Below, piece by piece: positions 1 through 6,790 of a stretch of 16,717 nt of DNA. The DNA lies in the NCBI GenBank assembly GCA_002712135.1, contig PASO01000012.1, positions 47,134 through 63,850 of the forward strand. The letters run 5' to 3'. Source of the stretch: Gammaproteobacteria bacterium. GTDB taxonomy: Bacteria; Pseudomonadota; Gammaproteobacteria; Pseudomonadales; Azotimanducaceae. A model generated the notes under the pieces. The model saw only the letters and a program-made list of their open reading frames with translations, had not been told where the DNA came from and did not search any database. The translations under genes were made by a program, and so were the position numbers. Position 1 is the stretch's first letter. Each line of letters begins with the position of its first letter.

Positions 1-1
1 T

Positions 2-232
2 GTGAGTGAAGTAGATGAAAAAATTGATGCGAGCGGTCTAACCTGCCCGTTGCCATTACTCAAGGCGAAACAGGCCCTTAATGGGATGGTGTCTGGGTTG
101 GTGCTTGAAGTGGTATGCACTGATCCTAGTTCTATACGGGACTTCGAAGTATTTTCCAATCAAAGTGGCAATGAGTTACTGGAGAGCCAAGAGGTTGATG
201 GTATCTACACTTATTGGTTGAGAAAGGCTTAG
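2..232 (+). CDS. TusA/SirA-family sulfur carrier (sulfurtransferase), possibly 5'-incomplete
   Basis: A 76-residue protein of the TusA/SirA/YedF fold. The hallmark CPxP motif lies at residues 15-18 (C15-P-L-P), inside the usual context of an Asp/Gly-Leu before the Cys and a Leu-Lys-Ala-Lys helix after it. In this family the Cys carries a persulfide that is passed on in tRNA thiolation or molybdenum-cofactor and other sulfur relays. The start is GTG at base 2; because the window begins here, a start further upstream cannot be excluded, although about 76 residues is normal for the family. The stop is 3 bp before the next gene, so the two are probably co-transcribed. A TusA-like gene followed by a PerM-like gene is also the order I know from Pseudomonas. 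It is not classical tusA of E. coli by context, so no symbol is given. Confidence 0.88.
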   Translation: MSEVDEKIDASGLTCPLPLLKAKQALNGMVSGLVLEVVCTDPSSIRDFEVFSNQSGNELLESQEVDGIYTYWLRKA

Positions 233-235
233 CAT

Positions 236-1300
236 ATGTTTGAAGTTGTCAGAGGCTGGATCGACACCCACTTGTCTGATGAGGAAGCGGTACTTTTTAT
301 CGCCATACTGATGGGCTTTTTCGTGGTGGTGATTACCATGGGTACCATATTGGCGCCGCTGCTTATGGGGATCGTGCTTGCTTATATCATGCAGGGAATT
401 ATCACTGCACTTTCCCGATTTCAGATTCCCAGATGGCTCGCAGTGACCGTCACATTCTTAGTTTTCCTCGGCGGGTTTATCGGCTTCCTGTTTTTCATCA
501 TTCCGCTGGCATGGCGGCAATTACAGAGTCTACTGAACGGCTTGCCAAGCATGATATCGAGGACTCAGGAGTTGCTCGATAGATTACCCGATCAATTCCC
601 AGGAGTTATTTCTGAGCAGCAGGTGCGCATTTGGATCGACATGTTAAATGCAGAGGCGTCGGGTATTACTCAATGGCTCGTGTCGTTCTCTTTGTCGTCG
701 TTACCGATATTGGTAGCCGTAGTGGTTTATGTGCTGCTGGTTCCGATCCTAGTGCTGTTTTTGCTCAAGGACAAGGACGAGATTATTAGCTGGAGCCTGT
801 CGTTTCTTCCAAAGGAACGTCCACTGATGGATCAGATTGGTCGGGAGATGAATCAGCAGATGGCGAATTACATTCGCGGCAAATTCATCGAATTTCTGAT
901 TGTGGGCCTTACCAGCTATCTGTTTTTTGCCGTGATGGGTTTGAACTACGCTGTTCTGCTTGGCTTTTTGGTGGGGCTGTCGGTGATTGTGCCTTATTTG
1001 GGATTCGTCGCTGTGACGATACCTTTGGTCATCATCGCCTACTTGCAATTTGGTTGGACTGGAGAATTCCTCTATGTGGTCATTGGCTATGGCATTATTC
1101 AAGGGATCGATGGCATGGTGCTGGTACCTTTACTGTTTTCCGAAGCGAATAATCTGCACCCGATTGCCATAATTACTGCTATCTTGGTGTTCGGCAGTTG
1201 GTGGGGGCTCTGGGGAGTATTTTTTGCGATACCATTGGCAACTCTCGTCAAGGCTGTGATGAATGCGTGGCCATTAGGGCTGCTTGAGGAATCAGGGTGA
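236..1300 (+). CDS. AI-2E family transporter / PerM-like permease
   Basis: A 354-residue polytopic inner-membrane protein of the AI-2E transporter family (PerM, TqsA, YhhQ-like permeases). Hydrophobic segments are visible at about residues 17-50, 60-95, 150-180, 210-235, 238-270, 275-300 and 305-345, with an amphipathic soluble stretch at about 95-150, as is typical of the family. The signature region is the Gly/Pro-rich membrane stretch at about 235-260 (GFLVGLSVIVPYLGFV). Transport substrates of this family are mostly unproven; exporter-like roles are suggested for some members. The ATG is 3 bp after the TusA-like stop and is preceded by AAAGG at 223-227 with 8-nt spacing. In Pseudomonas the next genes are a peroxiredoxin (bcp) and a GcvR-like gene before dapA; here dapA follows directly after 78 bp. 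Confidence 0.9.
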   Translation: MFEVVRGWIDTHLSDEEAVLFIAILMGFFVVVITMGTILAPLLMGIVLAYIMQGIITALSRFQIPRWLAVTVTFLVFLGGFIGFLFFIIPLAWRQLQSLLNGLPSMISRTQELLDRLPDQFPGVISEQQVRIWIDMLNAEASGITQWLVSFSLSSLPILVAVVVYVLLVPILVLFLLKDKDEIISWSLSFLPKERPLMDQIGREMNQQMANYIRGKFIEFLIVGLTSYLFFAVMGLNYAVLLGFLVGLSVIVPYLGFVAVTIPLVIIAYLQFGWTGEFLYVVIGYGIIQGIDGMVLVPLLFSEANNLHPIAIITAILVFGSWWGLWGVFFAIPLATLVKAVMNAWPLGLLEESG

Positions 1301-1322
1301 TCTTTTCCGGTCAAAGCTGATG

Positions 1323-1351
1323 TTGTTAACCACATTGACCCCCAGTAATAT
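1323..1351 (+). promoter_or_regulatory. Candidate sigma-70 promoter for dapA
   Basis: In the 78-bp gap before dapA, a -35-like TTGTTA (1323-1328) and a -10-like TAATAT (1346-1351) are separated by exactly 17 bp. Each matches the consensus at 4 of 6 positions. The predicted transcript would start near 1358 and give a leader of about 20 nt carrying the AAGAGG ribosome site. It is a moderate match found by eye; other placements, such as TTGACC at 1335-1340, have no good -10. Confidence 0.4.
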
Positions 1352-1378
1352 GGACGATTTTCTCTAAGAGGTACCAAG

Positions 1379-2251
1379 ATGATTACAGGCAGCATTGTTG
1401 CACTGGTCACGCCGATGAATATAGCCGGCGAGATTGACTGGGAATCCTTGGATGGGCTCATAGAGTGGCACATTGATGAGGGTACTAGGGCCATCGTACC
1501 GGTAGGTACCACTGGTGAGTCGGCGACCGTGTCGGTGGAAGAGCATTGCAAAATCGTAGAGCACGTCGTCAATACTATTAATGGGCGGGTGCCGGTCGTC
1601 GCAGGTACAGGCGCGAACGCTACTTGGGAAGCCATTGAATTAACCAAGGCTGCTAAGGACGCAGGCGCTGATGCGTGTCTACTGGTCACTCCCTATTACA
1701 ATAAGCCAACCCAAGAGGGCCTTTATCAACATTACAAAGCCATTGCCGAAGCCGTCGACTTACCTCAGGTTTTGTACAACGTCCCGGGCAGAACCGCCTG
1801 TGATATGCTGCCGGAAACCGTGGCACGCCTAGCGGATATTGAGCAGGTAGTTGCTGTTAAGGAAGCAACGGGAGACATCGAGCGAACTAAACAGATTCTT
1901 GAACTCTGTGATATCACTGTTTACTCCGGCGATGATGCCACCGCTCGAGAGTTAATGAGCAATGGTGCGAAGGGAACTATTAGTGTGACGGCAAACGTGG
2001 CGCCTGCGAGAATGGCTGCGATGTGCAATGCTGCAGTCGCAGGAAACGCTGAAGATGCCGCGGCTATCGATGAGAGTCTTGAAGGGTTACACAATAACTT
2101 ATTCCTTGAGGCTAATCCGATACCTGCAAAGTGGGCTCTCGCAGAGATGAGTCGTATACCGAAGGGCATTCGACTTCCGCTTACGGAATTGTCTCCTGAA
2201 TATCATGGTGCAGTGCGTGAAGCGATGCGAATGGCAGGTGTTACAAACTAG
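1379..2251 (+). CDS. dapA: 4-hydroxy-tetrahydrodipicolinate synthase
   Basis: DapA condenses pyruvate with L-aspartate semialdehyde, the first committed step to diaminopimelate and lysine, in the cytoplasm. The 290-residue length is standard. All key residues sit at the E. coli numbering: the T44-T45 pair in GTTGE (43-47), Tyr107, Tyr133 and Arg138 in LYNVPGRT, and the Schiff-base Lys161 in VAVKEATGD. The TIM-barrel pattern is intact with no gaps. The ATG at 1379 has a good ribosome site, AAGAGG (1366-1371), 7 nt upstream. The gene is followed after 4 bp by bamC, the usual gammaproteobacterial pairing (dapA-nlpB), and probably forms one transcript with bamC and the MBL-fold gene. Confidence 0.98.
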   Translation: MITGSIVALVTPMNIAGEIDWESLDGLIEWHIDEGTRAIVPVGTTGESATVSVEEHCKIVEHVVNTINGRVPVVAGTGANATWEAIELTKAAKDAGADACLLVTPYYNKPTQEGLYQHYKAIAEAVDLPQVLYNVPGRTACDMLPETVARLADIEQVVAVKEATGDIERTKQILELCDITVYSGDDATARELMSNGAKGTISVTANVAPARMAAMCNAAVAGNAEDAAAIDESLEGLHNNLFLEANPIPAKWALAEMSRIPKGIRLPLTELSPEYHGAVREAMRMAGVTN

Positions 2252-2255
2252 TTTC

Positions 2256-3362
2256 ATGATTTCTATGTCACGTCTTTCTCAAATTCTTCGGGTAGTCCTA
2301 GTGACAGTGCTGATGACTGTCAGTTTGTCAGGCTGCTGGTTTAGAAATACCGAGATTCGTGATCGCCTTGAACGTGGATCAACTCCGGCGGTAGTTATTC
2401 CGAAGGGGTTGGATGAACCAGTCTTCGTCGACCTTATGCCGGTACCCGAAGTGGATGATCCTAAGGGGCTAGGGAAAAGTGAATTCAAAGTTGGACCACC
2501 GGATTCGCTTAGTACCACATTCAGCGTAGAAAAAATCATCATTAAGAGACTGGGGGATCAACGATGGGTATTCCTCGATGTGCCGCCACCCTCAGTGTGG
2601 CCTCACGTGGTTCGATTCTGGGAGGATAACAACCTCGCTATTGAGAACTCCAATCCTGCGACCGGGGTCATCGAGACTCAGTGGTTGGCCAGTGAGGAAG
2701 GCACCGGTGAAAAGGTATTCGAAAGTCTGAAGCTAGGAAGTTTTCTCCAGAACAGGAAAACCCAGCGGCATAAGCTGCGACTTCGCATAGAACCCGGCGT
2801 AAGGTCAGGCAGTACCGAGGTGTTTTTAGAGCAACACAGTATCCCAATGGGTGGCGATCCAAATGATGTCGAATGGAATCAGGGTTCAGACGATGTAGAA
2901 CTTGAGTCCGCTATCCTGAAGGCGCTGGCTTATAATCTTGGTGAGAACATTACAGACGAGCGGACCATATCGCTTAAAGCATCCAGTCTCGCAGACAGCC
3001 GGACCGAACTGGTCGTAGATCAGGATCAGCCGGTATTGAAATATCGTCTCGATTTCAATAGGGCCTGGGCGACAGTAGGCGCAGCCCTAGAGAACGCGAG
3101 TATCAACGTTGAAGATCTCAATCGGTCCGAAGCATACTTCTATGTTTACTACAGGGAAGGCCAGGAAGTTAAGAAGGGTTTCTTCAAGCGTCTGCTAACT
3201 CGTGACAAAAAACCGGAAGAAGATGATGGTAACCGCTACCAGCTTCGCCTTGTGACACAGGAGGATGAAGTTCATGTATCTGTATATCTGGACCAGTCAT
3301 TACTACCAGACGCAGATATTGCTGAGAAGCTGCTGAAGGTCATCAAACTCTACTCTACCTGA
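2256..3362 (+). CDS. bamC: Outer membrane protein assembly factor BamC (NlpB lipoprotein)
   Basis: BamC is a lipoprotein of the BAM complex that inserts beta-barrel proteins into the outer membrane. The N-terminus is a lipoprotein signal peptide: basic start, hydrophobic core at about residues 10-24, and the lipobox LSGC with the lipidated Cys at residue 27 when counted from this start. Two alpha/beta (helix-grip) domains follow, at about residues 90-210 and 255-365, the usual BamC layout, and the length of 368 residues is close to the family norm. The same frame is open back to 2205 inside dapA, but a start there would put extra residues before the signal peptide, so ATG 2256 (or ATG 2265, three codons later) is preferred. 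The stop overlaps the next start by one base. BamC sequences diverge strongly; the call rests on lipobox, architecture and position after dapA. Confidence 0.9.
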   Translation: MISMSRLSQILRVVLVTVLMTVSLSGCWFRNTEIRDRLERGSTPAVVIPKGLDEPVFVDLMPVPEVDDPKGLGKSEFKVGPPDSLSTTFSVEKIIIKRLGDQRWVFLDVPPPSVWPHVVRFWEDNNLAIENSNPATGVIETQWLASEEGTGEKVFESLKLGSFLQNRKTQRHKLRLRIEPGVRSGSTEVFLEQHSIPMGGDPNDVEWNQGSDDVELESAILKALAYNLGENITDERTISLKASSLADSRTELVVDQDQPVLKYRLDFNRAWATVGAALENASINVEDLNRSEAYFYVYYREGQEVKKGFFKRLLTRDKKPEEDDGNRYQLRLVTQEDEVHVSVYLDQSLLPDADIAEKLLKVIKLYST

Positions 3363-4126
3363 TGCGGGCAGCTTCTCTCGGAAGCGGTAGCCGCGGAAAT
3401 GGAACATTAATTGAAGATGGAGACACCTGTCTCCTCGTTGATCTTGGCTTCTCGGTAAAAGAGACATTAGCTAGGTTAGAGCGCCTGTCCAGATCACCGG
3501 ATGATATTGATGCCATCCTGGTCACCCATGAACATGCGGATCATATTAACGGTGTGGTGCCTTTCGCCGCTGCCCATGGTCTGCCAGTGAGAATGACGCC
3601 AGGTACCGAGCATCGAGCGAATCTAAAGGATAAGATTAAGGTCATCCGTTTTAGCAGCCATAAGGCGTTTTCTATTGGTAGCATTCATATCGAGCCGGTC
3701 CCGGTACCGCATGATGCTCGTGAACCGAGTCAGTTTATATTCACTGCCAAGGATCAAAAGCGCATTGGAATTCTGACGGATATTGGCCATGTGACACCCC
3801 ATGTCCGTGAACGCTACCAGGCGTGCGACGCGTTGTTGCTAGAGTGCAATTATGACGTCGAAATGCTCGCTAAGGGTCCTTATCCGCAGCGACTCAAACA
3901 AAGAGTAGCTGGAATTCAGGGACACCTGAGTAATGCACAGGCTGCTGATTTGCTACGGTCAGTTAAGGCAGACCGACTGCGTCACGTGGTGCTTAATCAC
4001 ATCAGTGAAAATAATAACCTTCCATCACTGGCATTGGCTTTAGCCCGAGAGGCCCTTGGGGAGTGGCATGGCGATCTTCAGGTTGCAGATCAGCAGAATG
4101 GAATAGACTGGATAGAAATTGCTTGA
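3362..4126 (+). CDS. MBL-fold metallo-hydrolase, YycJ/WalJ-like
   Basis: A 254-residue cytoplasmic metallo-beta-lactamase-fold protein. The metal site is clear: HEHADH at residues 56-61 (HxHxDH), an Asp in GILTDIGH at about 137-144, and a His in the late VVLNHISENN segment. The N-terminus begins with the SLGSGSRGNGT loop typical of the YycJ/WalJ group, and LLECNYD and GHLSN further on also fit. Family members act as phosphodiesterases or exonucleases on nucleic acids; a DNA-repair role has been suggested for YycJ-type proteins, but the substrate here is unknown. The ATG overlaps the bamC stop by one base (TGATG-type junction), implying translational coupling. In Pseudomonas purC follows this gene; here the LexA-box region begins one base after the stop. 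Confidence 0.9.
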   Translation: MRAASLGSGSRGNGTLIEDGDTCLLVDLGFSVKETLARLERLSRSPDDIDAILVTHEHADHINGVVPFAAAHGLPVRMTPGTEHRANLKDKIKVIRFSSHKAFSIGSIHIEPVPVPHDAREPSQFIFTAKDQKRIGILTDIGHVTPHVRERYQACDALLLECNYDVEMLAKGPYPQRLKQRVAGIQGHLSNAQAADLLRSVKADRLRHVVLNHISENNNLPSLALALAREALGEWHGDLQVADQQNGIDWIEIA

Positions 4127-4127
4127 A

Positions 4128-4147
4128 TACTGTATATAAATACATTA
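4128..4147. promoter_or_regulatory. LexA (SOS) box 1, near-consensus
   Basis: TACTGTATATAAATACATTA matches the E. coli LexA consensus TACTG(TA)5CAGTA at 18 of 20 positions; the differences are position 12 and the G of the second CAG arm (CAT here). It starts one base after the MBL-fold gene stop and overlaps box 2 by two bases. LexA would repress transcription from here until RecA-stimulated cleavage after DNA damage. The match was counted by eye; binding is inferred. Confidence 0.75.
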
Positions 4148-4165
4148 CTGTATGAGTATACAAAC
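4146..4165. promoter_or_regulatory. LexA (SOS) box 2, tandem with box 1
   Basis: TACTGTATGAGTATACAAAC matches the LexA consensus at 14 of 20 positions. The left half-site TACTGTAT is perfect, and the right half is TATACA with CAA instead of CAG. Its start is offset 18 bp from box 1. Two overlapping LexA boxes are known from tightly repressed SOS genes such as colicin operons. Confidence 0.62.
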
Positions 4166-4168
4166 TAT

Positions 4169-4206
4169 TAGTAATTAGTCACTAGTAATATTAAGTTTCT
4201 AGTAAA
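4169..4206 (+). repeat. Heptamer repeat cluster (TAGTAAT type)
   Basis: Three adjoining 7-bp units, TAGTAAT, TAGTCAC and TAGTAAT (4169-4189), are followed after 10 nt by a fourth, TAGTAAA (4200-4206). The cluster fills the stretch between the LexA boxes and the small ORF. The octamer CTAGTAAA (4199-4206) recurs at 5266-5273, just upstream of the rmuC LexA box. It may be a binding site or simply AT-rich leader sequence; no function is known to me. Confidence 0.4.
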
Positions 4207-4218
4207 GAGTATCCAGCA

Positions 4219-4362
4219 ATGAAGGTAAGACATATCAGATCCCAAGACATTTGGCTGCTTAGCAAGGGCAACAAGGTGTTGTACCGCAGTAAGTCAAATC
4301 CATGGCATTCTCCCCGAGTCGTAGCCATCGCGCTGCGCCGAGATGGTATCAGGCTCGCTTAA
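4219..4362 (+). CDS. Small basic ORF (47 aa) downstream of tandem LexA boxes, unknown function
   Basis: An open frame ATG 4219 to TAA 4360-4362 encodes 47 residues, starting MKVRHIRSQDIWLLSKG and ending LRRDGIRLA. It is strongly basic (about 12 Lys/Arg against 2 Asp), with two Trp, no Cys and no hydrophobic span, so it is not a TisB-like membrane peptide. The first in-frame ATG was taken; an in-frame TAA lies upstream at 4192-4194. A modest ribosome site, AAAGAG (4204-4209), sits 9 nt before the ATG. It begins 53 bp after the second LexA box and ends 45 bp before cnoX. I recognise no family. It could be an SOS-induced DNA- or nucleoid-binding peptide, or the remnant of a longer gene. Coding status is uncertain because of its length. 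Confidence 0.5.
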   Translation: MKVRHIRSQDIWLLSKGNKVLYRSKSNPWHSPRVVAIALRRDGIRLA

Positions 4363-4407
4363 AACTCCCTAAAAAGGTAGGCTACGGATTTTTGAGCGGG
4401 TAACCCA

Positions 4408-5262
4408 ATGAACGCAGCAGCAAACTTCATCGAGGTGAATGCTGAGAACTTTCAATCAGAAGTGGTTGAGAAGTCTGCGCAAACGCCGGTTTTGCTTGAG
4501 TTTTATGCAGATTCTGCCGAGCCCAGCCAGAAGTTCGCGCCAGTGTTACGTCAGTTGGCTGATGAATACCAGGGTAAATTTCTCCTGGCTCGTGTCGATG
4601 TTCAGGCCAATCAGGCACTGGTACAGCAACTCCAGGTAAGAACCCTGCCTACCGTGAAAGTCATTTTTCAGGGCAAGATGGTGCAGGACATTGAGGGCCC
4701 TCAGGAACCGGCAGCACTAAGAAGTATGTTGGATCAGCTCACCATGAGCCCAATGGAAAGGGTCCGGGAGCAGATTGATTTATTGCTGGCAAATGGTCAG
4801 CGCCAACAGGCAATAGAAATGTTACAGCAAGTAATTGGTGACGAGCCGAACAACCATGCTTTGCACGCAGAGTTGTGTGACTTGCTGATTATGGAAAGTC
4901 GTGTGGATGAGGCTCAGCAGATACTTGTTACATTGCCTGCAGATACCCCGGGGATCGATAAACCAAAGAATCGTTTGCAGTTCATCGAGCTAGCTTCAGC
5001 GCTCCCTCCTCTTGCAGAGTTACAATCTCTGGTCGATGGTGACGGGAGTAACCTTGAACTGAGAATGAATCTTGCGTATCGACTGATCGCCGATGATCAG
5101 ATAGAAGCCGCGCTGGAGCAGCTTCTGGAGCTTCTCAAGCTCGATCGCGAATGGCAAGAGCAGAAGGCGCGCGCTACCATGATTCAGGTATTTGATCTTT
5201 TAGGAAAAGGCAACCAGATTGCCACTGCCTACCGCAGGAAGATGTTTACCTTTCTGCACTGA
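4408..5262 (+). CDS. cnoX: Co-chaperone CnoX (YbbN), thioredoxin-like plus TPR
   Basis: CnoX binds stress-unfolded or oxidised proteins and hands them to DnaK/GroEL in the cytoplasm. The 284-residue layout matches E. coli YbbN: a thioredoxin fold at about residues 6-112, then a TPR-like helical domain at about 115-284 ending in YRRKMFTFLH, close to the E. coli C-terminus. The thioredoxin active-site position reads AEPS (residues 37-40) in place of CGPC, so both cysteines are missing and disulfide chemistry at that site is ruled out; E. coli keeps a single Cys (SxxC). The cis-Pro segment TLPTV is retained. ATG 4408 has only a weak ribosome site (GAGCGG), so translation may depend on upstream transcript or coupling. 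It lies between the SOS-type small ORF and rmuC; readthrough from the LexA-controlled promoter is possible. Confidence 0.92.
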   Translation: MNAAANFIEVNAENFQSEVVEKSAQTPVLLEFYADSAEPSQKFAPVLRQLADEYQGKFLLARVDVQANQALVQQLQVRTLPTVKVIFQGKMVQDIEGPQEPAALRSMLDQLTMSPMERVREQIDLLLANGQRQQAIEMLQQVIGDEPNNHALHAELCDLLIMESRVDEAQQILVTLPADTPGIDKPKNRLQFIELASALPPLAELQSLVDGDGSNLELRMNLAYRLIADDQIEAALEQLLELLKLDREWQEQKARATMIQVFDLLGKGNQIATAYRRKMFTFLH

Positions 5263-5288
5263 CTACTAGTAAATTTCCATTCCAATTT

Positions 5289-5308
5289 GGCTGCATAAAT
5301 TTACAGCA
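5289..5308. promoter_or_regulatory. LexA (SOS) box upstream of rmuC
   Basis: GGCTGCATAAATTTACAGCA contains an exact CTG-N10-CAG core (CTG 5291-5293, CAG 5304-5306) with an AT-rich spacer and matches the E. coli consensus at 14 of 20 positions. It lies immediately upstream of the extended -10 element at 5313-5321, where bound LexA would block RNA polymerase. The placement over a promoter makes a chance match less likely. Confidence 0.65.
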
Positions 5309-5312
5309 TCCA

Positions 5313-5321
5313 TGCTAGAAT
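5313..5321 (+). promoter_or_regulatory. Extended -10 promoter of rmuC
   Basis: TGCTAGAAT is an extended -10 element: TG, one base, then TAGAAT, which matches TATAAT at 5 of 6. Only a weak -35-like TGCATA (5292-5297, 18-bp spacer) is seen, as is common for extended -10 promoters. The predicted transcription start near 5328 falls after the first possible rmuC ATG codons (5320 and 5323), favouring translation from 5359. Confidence 0.5.
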
Positions 5322-5358
5322 GATGGGGTCAGTTCTTGAGTTAGTGAAAAAGTTCCCC

Positions 5359-6729
5359 ATGGACAACTTGCTCGTAGACAATCTTCTGCTATTGATTAGC
5401 ATTTTCATTAGCGGTGCTATTTGTGCCTTGTTGCTCGCAGGATGGTGGCACGCTCGAAAGCTCGGCAAGGTGCTCGTTTCTGAAGCAAGTCTGCAGTCTG
5501 CAAATGAGTCATTATCCAACCAGCTATCGGATCTTCTAAACCGCAATCAGGCGCTTACAGGTGATCTCAATCAGGCTCGGATGGAATCAATCAGTTACCG
5601 AGAACGCATTACTCAGTTGGGGACCACTCTCACCGAGCAAGCGCGCCAGAACGATGAGAAACTTGCGCTGCTGCAGCGGGCGAGTGAGCAAATGAATAAA
5701 GAGTTCAAGACCATTGCTGGCGAGATCTTTGAGTCCCGACAGCAGGCGTACAGGGAAGAAAGCAAAGAGCAGCTTTCAGGTCTGCTGGGCCCACTAAATG
5801 AACGTATCAAGGAGTTTGAAAAGCGGGTTGAGGATACCTACACCAAGGAAAGTCGAGAACGTTTCTCGCTTACTAAGGAAGTGAAGAGTCTGCAAGATCT
5901 CAATACGAGAATTAGTAACGATGCCATCAATCTAACCAATGCCCTTAAAGGAGAGAACAAGACGCAGGGTTCATGGGGTGAGGTCATCCTAGAGCGAGTG
6001 CTCGAAAAATCCGGTCTACAGAAAGGTCGCGAGTACGAAGTCCAGGTTGCGATGCGCGATGAAGATGGGCGTAGAAAACAACCCGACGTGGTCGTTCATC
6101 TTCCCGAAGGAAAAGATATCGTCATTGATGCAAAAGTTTCGCTTACCGCGTACGAGCGATATTCGTCCTCAGACGATGGAACTGTCCAGCAGGACGCGGT
6201 CAAGCAACATGTCCAGTCACTCCGCAGGCATATGAAGAATTTGGGCGACAAAGATTACCAGCAGCTCGACGGTATTTATACGCTAGATTTCGTGCTGTTA
6301 TTTGTTCCCGTGGAAGCAGCATTTTCCTTAGCGGTGCAACATGATGGCGAAATATTTTCCGACGGGTTCGAGAATAATGTAGTAATCGTTAGCCCATCAA
6401 CGCTACTGGCGACCTTGCGAACTATTCAGAACATCTGGCGTTACGAACACCAGAACCGTAATGCGCAGGAAATCGCGAGTAAGGCGGGTGCGTTGTACGA
6501 CAAGTTCGTCAATTTTGTCAGTGATCTGGAGACGATTGGAACCCGAATCAACTCGGTGCAGACCGCATATGATGATGCTCACAATAAGCTCGTTTCTGGT
6601 AAAGGAAGCATAGTTAAACGAGCCGAGGGAATGCGTGAACTTGGCGCTAAAGTGAGCAAATCACTTCCCAAAAATCTCGTCGAAATGCCTATCAAAGACG
6701 TCAGTGTCATCGCCAATAAGCAAAAGTAG
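5359..6729 (+). CDS. rmuC: DNA recombination protein RmuC
   Basis: RmuC limits inversions and rearrangements at short inverted repeats and has a nuclease-like domain. From ATG 5359 the protein has 456 residues: an N-terminal membrane anchor at about residues 5-28 (NLLLLISIFISGAICALLLAG), a long coiled coil rich in Gln/Glu/Arg to about residue 185, then the RmuC domain with GSWGEVILERVLEKSGL and the PD-(D/E)xK-like PDVVVHLPEGKDIVIDAK segment, followed by a C-terminal helical part. The frame is open from ATG 5320, which would add 13 residues. I prefer 5359 because the extended -10 element overlaps 5320 and because the membrane anchor then starts at the N-terminus; GTGAAAAAG upstream is a weak ribosome site. 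A LexA box lies over its promoter, so DNA-damage induction is inferred. Confidence 0.93.
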   Translation: MDNLLVDNLLLLISIFISGAICALLLAGWWHARKLGKVLVSEASLQSANESLSNQLSDLLNRNQALTGDLNQARMESISYRERITQLGTTLTEQARQNDEKLALLQRASEQMNKEFKTIAGEIFESRQQAYREESKEQLSGLLGPLNERIKEFEKRVEDTYTKESRERFSLTKEVKSLQDLNTRISNDAINLTNALKGENKTQGSWGEVILERVLEKSGLQKGREYEVQVAMRDEDGRRKQPDVVVHLPEGKDIVIDAKVSLTAYERYSSSDDGTVQQDAVKQHVQSLRRHMKNLGDKDYQQLDGIYTLDFVLLFVPVEAAFSLAVQHDGEIFSDGFENNVVIVSPSTLLATLRTIQNIWRYEHQNRNAQEIASKAGALYDKFVNFVSDLETIGTRINSVQTAYDDAHNKLVSGKGSIVKRAEGMRELGAKVSKSLPKNLVEMPIKDVSVIANKQK

Positions 6730-6733
6730 CTCG

Positions 6734-6762
6734 TAGTCATCTCCACACCATAAATGCATAAT
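6734..6762 (+). promoter_or_regulatory. Candidate promoter for the symporter genes
   Basis: TAGTCA (6734-6739, 4 of 6 to the -35 consensus) and CATAAT (6757-6762, 5 of 6 to the -10 consensus) are separated by 17 bp in the gap after rmuC. The predicted start near 6769 would leave a very short leader before ATG 6779 or about 22 nt before ATG 6791. No terminator hairpin for rmuC is visible in the same gap. Confidence 0.4.
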
Positions 6763-6790
6763 AAATGCTTGCTTTTGTATGGGCTCAAAA

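Noticed and set aside
1099..1689. Long minus-strand ORF (196 codons) opposite the perM end and dapA start
   Set aside because: It lies antisense to clear dapA coding sequence, has low-complexity Ser/Thr/Pro composition and no recognisable domain.
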